NCBI RefSeq assembly: GCF_020873895.1
Contig: NZ_JAHWGT010000008.1
Coordinates: 124,001 to 188,000 of the forward strand
Length of the DNA: 64,000 nucleotides
From: Streptomyces sp. DH12
GTDB lineage: Bacteria; Actinomycetota; Actinomycetes; Streptomycetales; Streptomycetaceae
Direction: 5' to 3'
Shown: in pieces, positions 27,409 through 35,853 of the stretch
Position numbering within the stretch: the first letter of the stretch is position 1
How the letters are laid out: every line of letters starts with the position of its first letter
Program-made: the position numbers and the translations under genes
Notes under the pieces: generated by a model
The model's input: only the letters and a program-made list of their open reading frames with translations
Database searches by the model: none
What the model was told of the DNA's origin: nothing

Positions 27409-29919
27409 CTACTTTCGCATGATCACCGGCTCGTGGCGGCGCAGCAGCCGCACCACCGCGAAGCCGAGGACGACGGCGAGCGCCACGAGCGCGCCCATGT
27501 CGAGGAGCCAGGCCGTCAGGGTGTGGTCGAACAGCGGGTCCTGCGTCCGCTCGCCCGGGACCGTCGCGCCGAGGTCCACCGTCGACGCCATGGCGGCGAA
27601 GGCCCACCGGGAGGGCACCAGCCACGCCAGCTGCTCCAGGACGGGCGTGCCCCGCACGGACAGCAGCGCGCCGCAGAACACCACCTGCACGATCGCGAGG
27701 AGGACCAGCAGCGGCATGGTGACCTCCTCCTTGCGCACCAGCGCGGAGACGAAGAGGCCCAGCATCATCGCCGTGAACGACAGCGCCGCCACGGCCACCG
27801 CCACCTCCACGAGTGGCGGCAGCAGCACCCCGCGCCCGTCCGGCACGCCCATCGGCACGCCGACGAGCGCGACCAGCGTCAGCACGACGGCTTGCACGAC
27901 CGTGACCAGCCCCAGCACGGTCACCTTCGACATCAGGTACGCCGACCGGGACAGGCCGACCGCCCGTTCCCTGCGGTAGATGGTCCGCTCCTTCACCAGC
28001 TCCCGCACGGCGTTGGCCGCGCCGGTCAGCACGCCGCCCACGCAGAGGATGAGCAGCACGTTCAGCGTGGACTCGCCGCCGAGCCTGCCCTCGGACAGCG
28101 CCCGGGCCATCGCGCCCATGACGAACGGCAGCGCCACCATGATCGCCAGGAAGGTGCGGTCCGCGCTCAGCGCCGCCGCGTACCGCCGCACGAGGGTGCG
28201 CCACTGGGCGCCCCAGCTCTGCGGCTTGGGCGGCGGCGCCGGGGGCGGCGTCGCGGCCGTGCCGGGGAGGTCCGGGGCGGGGCGCCGCATCGCGGCCTCG
28301 ACGTACCGCTCGTGGTACGCGGAGGAGCGGAAGCGCCCCGCCCAGTCCCGCTCCCGGTCGTTCTCGAAAGCCTCGAACGCCTCGGGCCACTGCGCGCAGC
28401 CGAAGAAGTCGAGCGCCTCGGCGGGCGGCCCGTAGTAGGCGATCCGCCCGCCGGGGGCCAGCACGAGCAGCCGGTCGCAGACGTCCAGGCTGAGCACGCT
28501 GTGGGTGACGACGACGACGGTCCGCCCGTCGTCGGCGAGCCCGCGCAGCATGTGCATCACCGACCGGTCCATGCCCGGGTCCAGCCCCGACGTCGGCTCG
28601 TCGAGGAAGAGCAGCGACGGCTTGGTGAGCAGCTCCAGGGCGACGCTGACGCGTTTGCGCTGACCGCCGGAGAGGCTGTGCACCGGCTGCCCGGCCCGCT
28701 GGTCCAGGCCCAGCTCGCGCATCACCTCGTCGACGCGGGCCCGGCGTTCGGCCGCGCGGGTGTCCTGCGGGAAGCGGAGCTCCGCCGCGTACCCGAGGGC
28801 CCGCCGCACGGTCAGCTGGAGGTGCAGGATGTCGTCCTGCGGGACGAGGCCGATGCGCTGGCGCAGCTCGGCGTACTGCCGGTACAGGTCCCGCCCGTCG
28901 TAGAGGACCGTGCCCCGGTCGGCGGGGCGCAGCCCGGTCAGGGCGTTGAGCAGCGTGGACTTGCCCGCGCCGCTGGGGCCGACCACGCCGAGGAGGGTGC
29001 GCTCGCCGACGGGGAACGAGACCCCGTCCAGCAGGGTCCTGCCGCCGTCGACCGTGACGGCGAGCCCCTGCACGTCGAGGGAGACCTCGCCCGTGTCGGT
29101 GTACTCCACCAGGCGTCCGCCGACGACGCAGTAGGCCCGGTGGCCGATGCCGATGATGTCGTCGGCCGTGACGCGGGCGTCGTCGACCGGGCGGCCGTTG
29201 AGGTACGTGCCGTTGTGGCTGCCCAGGTCGTGGATCCGGTACGTGCCGTCCGGGAGGGAGCGCAGCTCCGCGTGGTGGCGGGAGACCACCAGCTCGTCCA
29301 CGACCACGTCGTTGTCGGCCGCGCGGCCGATGCGCACGGCCCGGGTGGGCAGGGGCCGTACGGAGGTGGGGCGCCGGAAGGTGCCGGTGGCCCCCGGCAT
29401 CGACACCGACGACGGCCGCGCCGCCGGCCCCGACGGGGGCTCCGGCCCCCGCTCCGGCGCGCTGGGCTCCGGCAGGGGCCGCGCGACGTCGGGCGGCGGC
29501 TCGGGTGATGCGGCGACGGGCCCGGACCGGGGCCCAGGCTCGGCGGCTGACGGTTCCGGCGCCGCGGCGGGCGGTCCCGGCTCGGCGGCGGGCGTCCCCG
29601 GTACCGACAGCACGGCCAGGGGGCCGTCCGCCGGGTGACCGAAGCGCAGCGCGGTGCCGTTCCCGACCTCCTGCCCGGCGCCGACGCGCGCTCCGTCGGC
29701 GAACGTGCCGTTCGTGCTGCCCTCGTCGCGCACCGTCCACCGGCCGTGCTCCGGCCGGAGCACGGCGTGGTGCCAGGAGACGCGGACGTCCGCCAGCGCG
29801 ATGTCACTGGCGGGGTCGCGCCCGACGCGGTAGTCGCGGTCGGGGCGCAGCACCGTATGGCGCCCGCCGACCTCGACGACCAGCTCGGGTGCGGTAGGCG
29901 TGCCGGGCCGCTCTCCCAT
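27409..29919 (-). CDS. FHA-domain ABC transporter (ATPase and permease fused; Rv1747-like)
   Basis: The 836-residue protein joins two FHA domains, an ABC ATPase and an ABC-2 permease. FHA1 spans about 28-100 (RVGRDPASDIALADVRVSWH; STNGT). FHA2 spans about 195-265 (IGRAADNDVVVDELVVSRHH; SHNGTYLNG). The linker 105-190 is disordered and carries T185 (PTSV) and T192 (PTRAV). Walker A is GPSGAGKS (314-321), the signature LSGGQRKRVSVAL, and Walker B LLFLDEPTSGLDPG. Six membrane segments occupy about 595-830. In M. tuberculosis, Rv1747 is regulated by PknF phosphorylation of its inter-FHA linker; this operon has the same logic. The exported substrate is unknown. A TAAAAT box only 6 nt before the ATG suggests a leaderless mRNA. 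Confidence 0.93.
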   Translation of the reverse strand: MGERPGTPTAPELVVEVGGRHTVLRPDRDYRVGRDPASDIALADVRVSWHHAVLRPEHGRWTVRDEGSTNGTFADGARVGAGQEVGNGTALRFGHPADGPLAVLSVPGTPAAEPGPPAAAPEPSAAEPGPRSGPVAASPEPPPDVARPLPEPSAPERGPEPPSGPAARPSSVSMPGATGTFRRPTSVRPLPTRAVRIGRAADNDVVVDELVVSRHHAELRSLPDGTYRIHDLGSHNGTYLNGRPVDDARVTADDIIGIGHRAYCVVGGRLVEYTDTGEVSLDVQGLAVTVDGGRTLLDGVSFPVGERTLLGVVGPSGAGKSTLLNALTGLRPADRGTVLYDGRDLYRQYAELRQRIGLVPQDDILHLQLTVRRALGYAAELRFPQDTRAAERRARVDEVMRELGLDQRAGQPVHSLSGGQRKRVSVALELLTKPSLLFLDEPTSGLDPGMDRSVMHMLRGLADDGRTVVVVTHSVLSLDVCDRLLVLAPGGRIAYYGPPAEALDFFGCAQWPEAFEAFENDRERDWAGRFRSSAYHERYVEAAMRRPAPDLPGTAATPPPAPPPKPQSWGAQWRTLVRRYAAALSADRTFLAIMVALPFVMGAMARALSEGRLGGESTLNVLLILCVGGVLTGAANAVRELVKERTIYRRERAVGLSRSAYLMSKVTVLGLVTVVQAVVLTLVALVGVPMGVPDGRGVLLPPLVEVAVAVAALSFTAMMLGLFVSALVRKEEVTMPLLVLLAIVQVVFCGALLSVRGTPVLEQLAWLVPSRWAFAAMASTVDLGATVPGERTQDPLFDHTLTAWLLDMGALVALAVVLGFAVVRLLRRHEPVIMRK

Positions 29920-29925
29920 GAGGGA

Positions 29926-29931
29926 ATTTTA
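29926..29931 (-). promoter_or_regulatory. Candidate -10 box (TAAAAT) giving a leaderless FHA-ABC transcript
   Basis: On the minus strand AAGATAAAATTCCCTC directly precedes the ATG. The TAAAAT box ends 6 nt before the start codon, so transcription would begin at about the A of ATG. The AGGAGG further up lies too far away (about 19 nt) to serve as a ribosome site. No clear -35 box is seen. Confidence 0.4.
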
Positions 29932-30026
29932 TCTTTTCCTCCTGGAACGCGCCCTATGTGCTGTTTGTACGTGGGGGAGGCGGGGGAACGCGAACAGCGG
30001 AACCCGACAACCGACAGGAGGCCCCC

Positions 30027-30917
30027 GTGCCGCAGGAGCAGACGCCGCGCCCCGACCCCACGACCGCCCACCCGCGTCCCGACTACCCCGAACAGCAGCA
30101 GGAGCACCCCGGCCGGACCGAGGAGATGAGCCCGCGCCCCGACCACGGGGAGGAGTCGTACCGCGGCAGCGGCCAGCTCAAGGAGCGCGCCGCCCTGGTG
30201 ACCGGCGGCGACTCCGGCATCGGCCGCGCCGTCTGCCTCGCCTTCGCACGCGAGGGCGCCGACGTGCTCTTCACCCACCTCCCGGAGGAGGCCGAGGACG
30301 CCCGCGAGACCGCCCGCCTCGTCGAGGACGCGGGCCGCAAGGCTGTCGCCGTGCCGTGCGACATCCGCGACGAGGACGCGTGCAGGGCCCTCGTCGAGCG
30401 GGCCGTGACCGAGTTCGGCCGCATCGACGTGCTGGTCAACAACGCCGCCTACCAGATGGCGCGGCAGGAGGGGATCGAGGCCATCCCCACCGAGCAGTTC
30501 GACCGCGTCATGAAGACGAACCTGTACGGCATGTTCTGGATCACCAAGGCGGCCCTGCCGCACATCCCGGCGGGCGGCTGCGTCATCAACAGCGCCTCGG
30601 TGCAGGCGTACAAGCCGAGCCCGCCGCTGCTCGACTACGCCATGACCAAGGGCGCCATCGTCACCTTCACGCAGGGACTCGCCCAGGACCTCGCCCCGCG
30701 CGGCATCCGCGTCAACGCCGTGGCCCCCGGTCCCGTGTGGACGCCGCTGATCCCGGCGACCATGCCGGACACGGCGGAGTTCGGCAAGCAGTCGCCCCTG
30801 GGACGGGCCGCGCAACCGGCCGAGATGGCACCGGCGTACGTCTTCCTGGCCTCCCCGGGGGCGAGCTACATCACCGGCGACATCGTCAACGCCACCGGCG
30901 GCACCCCGCTGCCCTGA
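30027..30917 (+). CDS. Short-chain dehydrogenase/reductase (general stress protein 39-like)
   Basis: The 296-residue protein has a disordered Pro/Glu-rich N-terminal 45 residues, then a classical SDR fold. The cofactor motif is ALVTGGDSGIGRAVCLAFAR, with NNAAYQM (NNAG-type), the catalytic Ser in NSASVQAYKP and YAMTK (Tyr-x3-Lys). The C-terminal end is SYITGDIVNATGGTPLP. The N-terminal extension and pattern match the YhdF/YhxC/GSP39 group, often stress-induced. The start is the GTG at 30027 with AGGAGG 5 nt upstream. It is divergent from the FHA-ABC operon. The substrate is unknown. Confidence 0.92.
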   Translation: MPQEQTPRPDPTTAHPRPDYPEQQQEHPGRTEEMSPRPDHGEESYRGSGQLKERAALVTGGDSGIGRAVCLAFAREGADVLFTHLPEEAEDARETARLVEDAGRKAVAVPCDIRDEDACRALVERAVTEFGRIDVLVNNAAYQMARQEGIEAIPTEQFDRVMKTNLYGMFWITKAALPHIPAGGCVINSASVQAYKPSPPLLDYAMTKGAIVTFTQGLAQDLAPRGIRVNAVAPGPVWTPLIPATMPDTAEFGKQSPLGRAAQPAEMAPAYVFLASPGASYITGDIVNATGGTPLP

Positions 30918-31005
30918 CCCCCGCCCGGTACGGCACCCCGAGCCGCGGCCGTCCGACCGCCGGCCGCCTCGGCCCGGCGGCGGGCGGGCTGAGGCGGACC
31001 CGGTG

Positions 31006-32004
31006 TCAGGCGCCCCCGCCGCCGGCCTCCGCGCGGCGCTCCCGCTTCCACAGGGCGGCGCGCCCGCGGAGCCCGGCCGGCCACTTCCTGGTGTCGCGCG
31101 GCTCCACGTACGGCTCCTCCGTCGGCGGCAGCCCGCCGCGGATGGCCCGCTGCCGGGCCAGCTCCGCGTTGAGCTCCAGGCCCAGCAGGATCGCCAGGTT
31201 GGACAGCCAGAGCCAGACCAGGAACACCACCACACCGGCCAGCGTCCCGTAGGTCTTGTTGTACGAGGCGAAGTTGGCGACGTAGAGGGCGAGGCCGCCG
31301 GACGCCAGCAGCCACAGGAGCACCGCGAGCACGCTGCCCGGACCCAGCCAGCGCAGGCCGGGGCCCCGCACGTTGGGCGCACGCCAGTACAGCAGCGCCA
31401 CCATCAGCACCACGAGCACCACCAGCACCGGCCACTTGGCGATGTCCCACGTGACCACGGCGGCCTCGCCGACACCGATCGCCTCACCGGCGCGCCGCGC
31501 GACCGGCCCGGTGAAGACCACGATCACCGCGCTGACCGCCAGCAGCACCATGAGCACCAGGGTGAGGAGGACCCGCAGCGGCGTCAGCTTCCACACCGGC
31601 CGGCCCTCCGGCACGTCGTACACGGCGTTGGCCGTGCGGATGAAAGCCGCCACGTACCCCGACGCCGACCAGACCGCCGCCACCAGGCCCACGACCGCCA
31701 TGACCCCGCTCGTGGACCCGCTGCCCTGCAGCTGCCGCACCGCGTCGCTCAGCAGGTCCCGCACGGCGCCGGGCGCCAGCCCGCCCAGGTTGTCCAGCAC
31801 CGACCGGGTGGCCGAGTCGCCGACCACGCCCAGCAGCGAGACCATGACGAGCAGGGCGGGGAAGACCGACAGGACGCCGTAGTAGGTCAGCGCGGCGGCC
31901 CGGTCGGGCAGCTCGTCGTCGAGGAACTCCTCGGCCGTGCGCTTGAGTACCGTCCGCCACGAGCGGGCGGACAGGTCCGCCGGCCCTCCGCCAGGGTTCG
32001 TCAT
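31006..32004 (-). CDS. YihY/BrkB-family inner-membrane protein
   Basis: The 332-residue protein opens with a soluble helical segment (RSWRTVLKRTAEEFLDDELP) and AALTYYGVLSVFPALLVMVS, the hallmark of the YihY/virulence-factor BrkB family. About six membrane segments follow, including VLLTLVLMVLLAVSAVIVVF and WPVLVVLVVLMVALLYW, and the conserved FASYNKTYGTLAGVVVFLVW. The polar tail (LNAELARQRAIRGGLPPTEE) is typical. Function is unproven; once annotated as RNase BN in error. I choose the ATG at 32004, not 32370, because the extra residues cross the divergent gene. It shares a 94 bp divergent gap with the dehydrogenase at 32099. Confidence 0.9.
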   Translation of the reverse strand: MTNPGGGPADLSARSWRTVLKRTAEEFLDDELPDRAAALTYYGVLSVFPALLVMVSLLGVVGDSATRSVLDNLGGLAPGAVRDLLSDAVRQLQGSGSTSGVMAVVGLVAAVWSASGYVAAFIRTANAVYDVPEGRPVWKLTPLRVLLTLVLMVLLAVSAVIVVFTGPVARRAGEAIGVGEAAVVTWDIAKWPVLVVLVVLMVALLYWRAPNVRGPGLRWLGPGSVLAVLLWLLASGGLALYVANFASYNKTYGTLAGVVVFLVWLWLSNLAILLGLELNAELARQRAIRGGLPPTEEPYVEPRDTRKWPAGLRGRAALWKRERRAEAGGGGA

Positions 32005-32098
32005 ACGGGCAAGGGTTACCCGGTACGGGTGGCTCAACCAGGCCGTCGGCGGCTGCCGCGCGGACGTGACGAGAGACCAGAGACGAGAGAGGACCTCC

Positions 32099-33490
32099 AT
32101 GCCCATCGCGACGGTGAACCCCGCGACCGGTGAGACGCTCGAGACCTTCCGGCCGCTCGGACCCGACGGGATCGAGGAGCGGCTGGCCGCCGCCGACCGG
32201 GCGTTCCGCGCGTACCGCGCCACCGGCTTCCCCGAACGGGCGGCGCTGCTGCGGCGCGCGGCCGACCTGCTGGAGGCGGACGTGCCGGAGATTGCCCGGA
32301 CCGTCACCACCGAGATGGGCAAACCGGTGACGGCGGCCCGCGCCGAGGCGGCCAAGTGCGTCAAGGCCATGCGCTGGTACGCCGACCGCGCCGAGGCGCT
32401 CCTCGCCGACGAGCGCCCCGACGAGGCGGACGTGCGCGACGCGGGGGCGTCCGGCGCCCGGGTGCACTACCGGCCCCTCGGCCCCGTCCTGGCCGTCATG
32501 CCGTGGAACTTCCCGCTGTGGCAGGTCGTGCGCTTCGCCGCGCCCGCCCTGATGGCCGGCAACACCGGACTGCTGAAGCACGCGTCCAACGTCCCCCGGA
32601 CGGCCCTGTACCTGGAGGAGCTGTTCCGCCGGGCGGGCTACCCAGAAGGGGTCTTCCAGACGCTGCTCACCGGCTCGGACGCGGTCGAGGGCGTCCTGCG
32701 CGACCCGCGCGTCGCCGCGGCCACGCTGACCGGCAGCGAGGCCGCGGGCCGCTCCGTCGCCGCGGTGGCGGGCGACGAGGTGAAGAAGACCGTGCTGGAG
32801 CTGGGCGGCAGCGACCCCTACCTCGTGCTGCCCTCGGCCGACGTGGCCCGCGCGGCGGCGACCGCGGTGACGGCCCGCGCCCAGAACAACGGCCAGTCGT
32901 GCATCGCCGCGAAGCGGTTCGTCGTGCACGCGGACGTCCACGACGAGTTCGTGGAGCGGTTCACCGCCGGGATGGCCGCCCTGGAGGTGGGCGACCCGCT
33001 CCGGGAGTCCACCGAGGTCGGTCCGCTCGCCACCGAACGGGGGCGCGCGGACCTGGAGGAGCTCGTCGACGACGCCGTGCAGCGCGGTGCCGAGGCCCGG
33101 TGCGGGGGCCGCCGTCCGGCGGGCCTGGACCGGGGCTGGTACTACGAGCCGACCGTCCTCACCGGCGTGACGCCCGCCATGCGCGTCCACCACGAGGAGA
33201 CCTTCGGCCCGGTCGCCGCCGTGTACCGCGCGGAGGACCTGGACGAGGCGCTGCGCATCGCCAACGACTCGCCGTTCGGGCTGAGTTCCAACGTCTGGAC
33301 GCGGGACGACGCCGAGGTGGAGCGCTGCGTACGGGACCTGGAGGCGGGCGGCGTCTTCGTCAACGGGATGACCGCCTCGCACCCGGCACTGCCGTTCGGC
33401 GGGGTCAAGCGGTCCGGGTACGGGCGCGAGCTGGCGGGCCACGGCATCAAGGAGTTCTGCAACGCCACGACGGTCTGGCGCGCGGACTGA
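32099..33490 (+). CDS. NAD(P)-dependent succinate-semialdehyde dehydrogenase
   Basis: The 463-residue aldehyde dehydrogenase starts MPIATVNPATGETLETFRPL. It contains the cofactor segment VLAVMPWNFPLWQVVRFAAP, the catalytic Glu in KKTVLELGGSDPYLVLPSAD, and the catalytic Cys in NNGQSCIAAKRF. The C-terminal segment ELAGHGIKEFCNATTVW fits the GabD/Sad subgroup. It would convert succinate semialdehyde to succinate at the end of the GABA shunt or arginine/polyamine breakdown. GAGAGGA 5-6 nt upstream supports the ATG. No transaminase neighbour is present, so the true substrate may be another short aldehyde. Confidence 0.9.
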   Translation: MPIATVNPATGETLETFRPLGPDGIEERLAAADRAFRAYRATGFPERAALLRRAADLLEADVPEIARTVTTEMGKPVTAARAEAAKCVKAMRWYADRAEALLADERPDEADVRDAGASGARVHYRPLGPVLAVMPWNFPLWQVVRFAAPALMAGNTGLLKHASNVPRTALYLEELFRRAGYPEGVFQTLLTGSDAVEGVLRDPRVAAATLTGSEAAGRSVAAVAGDEVKKTVLELGGSDPYLVLPSADVARAAATAVTARAQNNGQSCIAAKRFVVHADVHDEFVERFTAGMAALEVGDPLRESTEVGPLATERGRADLEELVDDAVQRGAEARCGGRRPAGLDRGWYYEPTVLTGVTPAMRVHHEETFGPVAAVYRAEDLDEALRIANDSPFGLSSNVWTRDDAEVERCVRDLEAGGVFVNGMTASHPALPFGGVKRSGYGRELAGHGIKEFCNATTVWRAD

Positions 33491-33614
33491 CCCGGCGGGC
33501 CGGGCAGGGCGGCGCGGGGCGCGCTCCGCCCGGCCGTCCCCGCCGCGAACCGCCCCGTCGGACCGCCGGGCCCGCGCCTCGGAGCGGCGCCCCGAGAGCG
33601 GCGCCTCAGAGGGG

Positions 33615-34598
33615 TCAGAGGGGGACGACCACCTCGTCCGGCGGAGGCGGCGGGGGAGGGGTGCCGTCCCCGAAGGGGCGGCCGCCCAGCTCCTCGCGGT
33701 GGTGCGGGGAGCGCCAGCTCCGCAGGTCCGGGCCGCGCGGCACGATCCTCGTCGGGTTGATGTGCTCGTGCACCGTGTAGTAGTGGCGCTTGATGTGGTC
33801 GAAGTCCACCGTGTCGCCGAACCCGGGCGTCTGGAACAGGTCCCGCGCGTACGCCCACAGCACCGGGTCCTCGGTCAGCTTGTTGCGGTTGCACTTGAAG
33901 TGGCCGTGGTACACGGCGTCGAACCGGACGAGTGTCGTGAACAGCCGCACGTCCGCCTCGGTGAGCGTGTCGCCGACCAGGTACCGGCGGGTCGCCAGGT
34001 GGTCCGAGACCTGGTCGAGCCGTGCGAACAGCCGGGCGTACGCCTCGTCGTAGGCGCCTTGCGCGGTGGCGAACCCGGCCTCGTAGACGCCGTTGTTGAC
34101 GTCGCGGAAGATGCCCTCCATGCGCGCGTCGATCTCGTCGCGCAGGTGCTCGGGGTAGAGGTCGGGGGCGCCGGGCCGGTGCAGCGCGGTCCACTCCGTC
34201 TCCAGGTCGAGGGTGAGGCGCTGGTAGTCGTTGGTGACGAGGCGGCCGCTCGGCACGTCGACGACCGCCGGGACGCTCACCGCGTCGGTCCGCTCCGGGT
34301 CACGGGCCTCGTACGCCTCGGCCAGGTACCGGATGCCCAGCACCGGGTCGCGACCGTCGGGGTCGAGCGTGAACCGCCAGCTCCGGTCGTCCTGCACCGG
34401 GTCCGCGACGGCCAACGACAGCGCCTCCTCCAGCCCGAGCAGCCGCCGCACCACCAGCGACCGGCTCGCCCAGGGGCAGGCGCGGCTCACCACCAGCCGG
34501 TAGCGCCCCGCCTCCACGGGCCAGCCGTCCCGGCCGTCGGCCGTGATGCGGTCGGTGAAGTGCCCGGGGGCCCGCCGGAACCGTCCTTCGTCTGCCAT
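33615..34598 (-). CDS. Glutathionyl-hydroquinone reductase-like GST-family protein
   Basis: The 327-residue protein carries YRLVVSRACPWASRSLVVRR, where Cys-Pro-Trp is the catalytic motif of the ECM4/YqjG (xi-class GST) family. It also has LYLVSRA-region equivalents such as DLYPEHLRDEIDARMEGIFR and VRFDAVYHGHFKCNRNKLTE, which are family hallmarks in the C-terminal helical domain. These enzymes remove the thiol adduct from hydroquinone conjugates; in actinobacteria the thiol is presumably mycothiol. The start at 34598 was preferred over 34730 because MADEGRFRRAPGHFTDRI is the typical opening. The Pro-rich tail PPPPPPPDEVVVPL is odd but in frame. Confidence 0.88.
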   Translation of the reverse strand: MADEGRFRRAPGHFTDRITADGRDGWPVEAGRYRLVVSRACPWASRSLVVRRLLGLEEALSLAVADPVQDDRSWRFTLDPDGRDPVLGIRYLAEAYEARDPERTDAVSVPAVVDVPSGRLVTNDYQRLTLDLETEWTALHRPGAPDLYPEHLRDEIDARMEGIFRDVNNGVYEAGFATAQGAYDEAYARLFARLDQVSDHLATRRYLVGDTLTEADVRLFTTLVRFDAVYHGHFKCNRNKLTEDPVLWAYARDLFQTPGFGDTVDFDHIKRHYYTVHEHINPTRIVPRGPDLRSWRSPHHREELGGRPFGDGTPPPPPPPDEVVVPL

Positions 34599-34674
34599 GC
34601 GCCCCGGGTACCCGCCCCGTCCCGCCCGAAGCCCGGACCCGCCCGGACGCCGGGCCGGCTCCGGGCGGCGTCCG

Positions 34675-35499
34675 TCAGCCCCTGGCCCGCAGGGGGCGCA
34701 GCCGGCCCCCGGAGTGGTGCTCCCCGGCACGGAACGGCAGGATCAGCAGCCGCGCGCGGGGCGCCGCCATCGGCTGCGCGGCGCACACGGTGATCCAGCC
34801 GGGGCCGTGCTCGGCGTGGTGCACCGGCCGCTCGCTGCCGTCGGGGTGGACGTACGCGCTCGCGGACTCGTAGACGCGGGCGGCCGGCGGGTCGTCGAGC
34901 ACCTCCTTCTCGATGCCGCACAGGGTCGGGTCCTGCGGGTCCGCGGCGATGGCGGCCCGCAGCTGCGGCAGCAGGAGCGGCGCCCACGAGGTCTCCCAGT
35001 GGCGCAGCACCGACCGCGCCTCGGGCTCGACCGTCATCCACCGCATCACGTTGGCCGGGACCCGGCGGCCCGGGAAGAGCGCGGCGAACGGCTCGTTGTA
35101 CGCCAGCAGGTTCCACGACCGGTCACTGATGTACGCCATATGGGTGATGCCGTCGAGAGCCAGCTGCCACGTGCCGGGGACGGCCTCACCGGCCCGCGCG
35201 TTCAGCGGGTGCGGCGGGTCCTGGCCGAGGGCGTACCGCCACAGGGCCACCCACTCGTGCTCGTTCATGCCGAGCAGCCGCGCCACGTCCTCCAGCAGGT
35301 CGACCGGCGGGTTGGGATACCGGCCCGACTCCAGGCGGCCGTAAGTGTCCGGCGCCCGGTGCAGCAGTTGGTCGATCTGCGCCTGCGACAGGCCGGGGGC
35401 CCGCCGGCCCTGCCGGGCGGGGCGTGACAGCCCGTGGCTCTCGGGCGCGATCAGGGCACGGCGCTCCCGCAGCAGGAAACGCAGGGCGACCTTGTCCAA
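34675..35499 (-). CDS. XRE-type HTH regulator with MmyB-like ligand-binding domain
   Basis: The 274-residue protein has an N-terminal HTH at about 20-90 (APGLSQAQIDQLLHRAPDTY; GRLESGRYPNPPVDLLEDVA). The MmyB-like domain follows (THMAYISDRSWNLLAYNEPF; FPGRRVPANVMRWMTVEPEA; PQLRAAIAADPQDP). MmyB-type domains may bind a fatty-acid-like ligand. The start is a TTG at 35499 with GGGAGGG 7 nt upstream, giving MDKVALRFLLRERR. The family is expanded in Streptomyces. It is divergent from the LuxR-type gene at 35854 across a 354 bp gap. Confidence 0.85.
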   Translation of the reverse strand: MDKVALRFLLRERRALIAPESHGLSRPARQGRRAPGLSQAQIDQLLHRAPDTYGRLESGRYPNPPVDLLEDVARLLGMNEHEWVALWRYALGQDPPHPLNARAGEAVPGTWQLALDGITHMAYISDRSWNLLAYNEPFAALFPGRRVPANVMRWMTVEPEARSVLRHWETSWAPLLLPQLRAAIAADPQDPTLCGIEKEVLDDPPAARVYESASAYVHPDGSERPVHHAEHGPGWITVCAAQPMAAPRARLLILPFRAGEHHSGGRLRPLRARG

Positions 35500-35853
35500 G
35501 ACGGGTCCCTCCCCCAGAGGGACGGCCGCCCGGTGGTCGTCGGTCGGCGGCCGTCGCGGCGAACGGTGTGGCGGTTCAGCGGTGCGGCGCCCGGTCCGGT
35601 GCGAGGGCTGCCGGGCCGGGTGCGGCCGGGGCGGCCGCGGCCGGGGGGTGGCGGGCGGCGGGGGAGGGGCGTTGCATCGGGACGCGTCCGTTCATGGGCA
35701 TGCGGAAGGGACGGCGCCCGCCACCGCCCTCCAGGGGGCGCGGGGCGCGGGCAGCCGCACCGGTACGCTGACGCGTCGTGCGCCGGCGATCAAGTGCCCA
35801 CGTGGTGCGTACCTGCGCACGGCGCACACACGCAGTCGTGAACGGGGGCAGAG
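35500..35853. other. 354 bp divergent intergenic region, no gene seen
   Basis: The gap between the MmyB-like and LuxR-type regulators is very GC-rich with no convincing ORF. Two copies of the palindrome GACGCGTC occur at 35681-35688 and 35770-35777 (the first extends to GGACGCGTCC). They could be regulator sites or chance. No clear promoter boxes were found. Confidence 0.5.

Noticed and set aside
30918-31005. GC-rich possible stems between the SDR and YihY genes
   Set aside because: Pairings are short and non-unique in such GC-rich sequence; I could not support a specific terminator.
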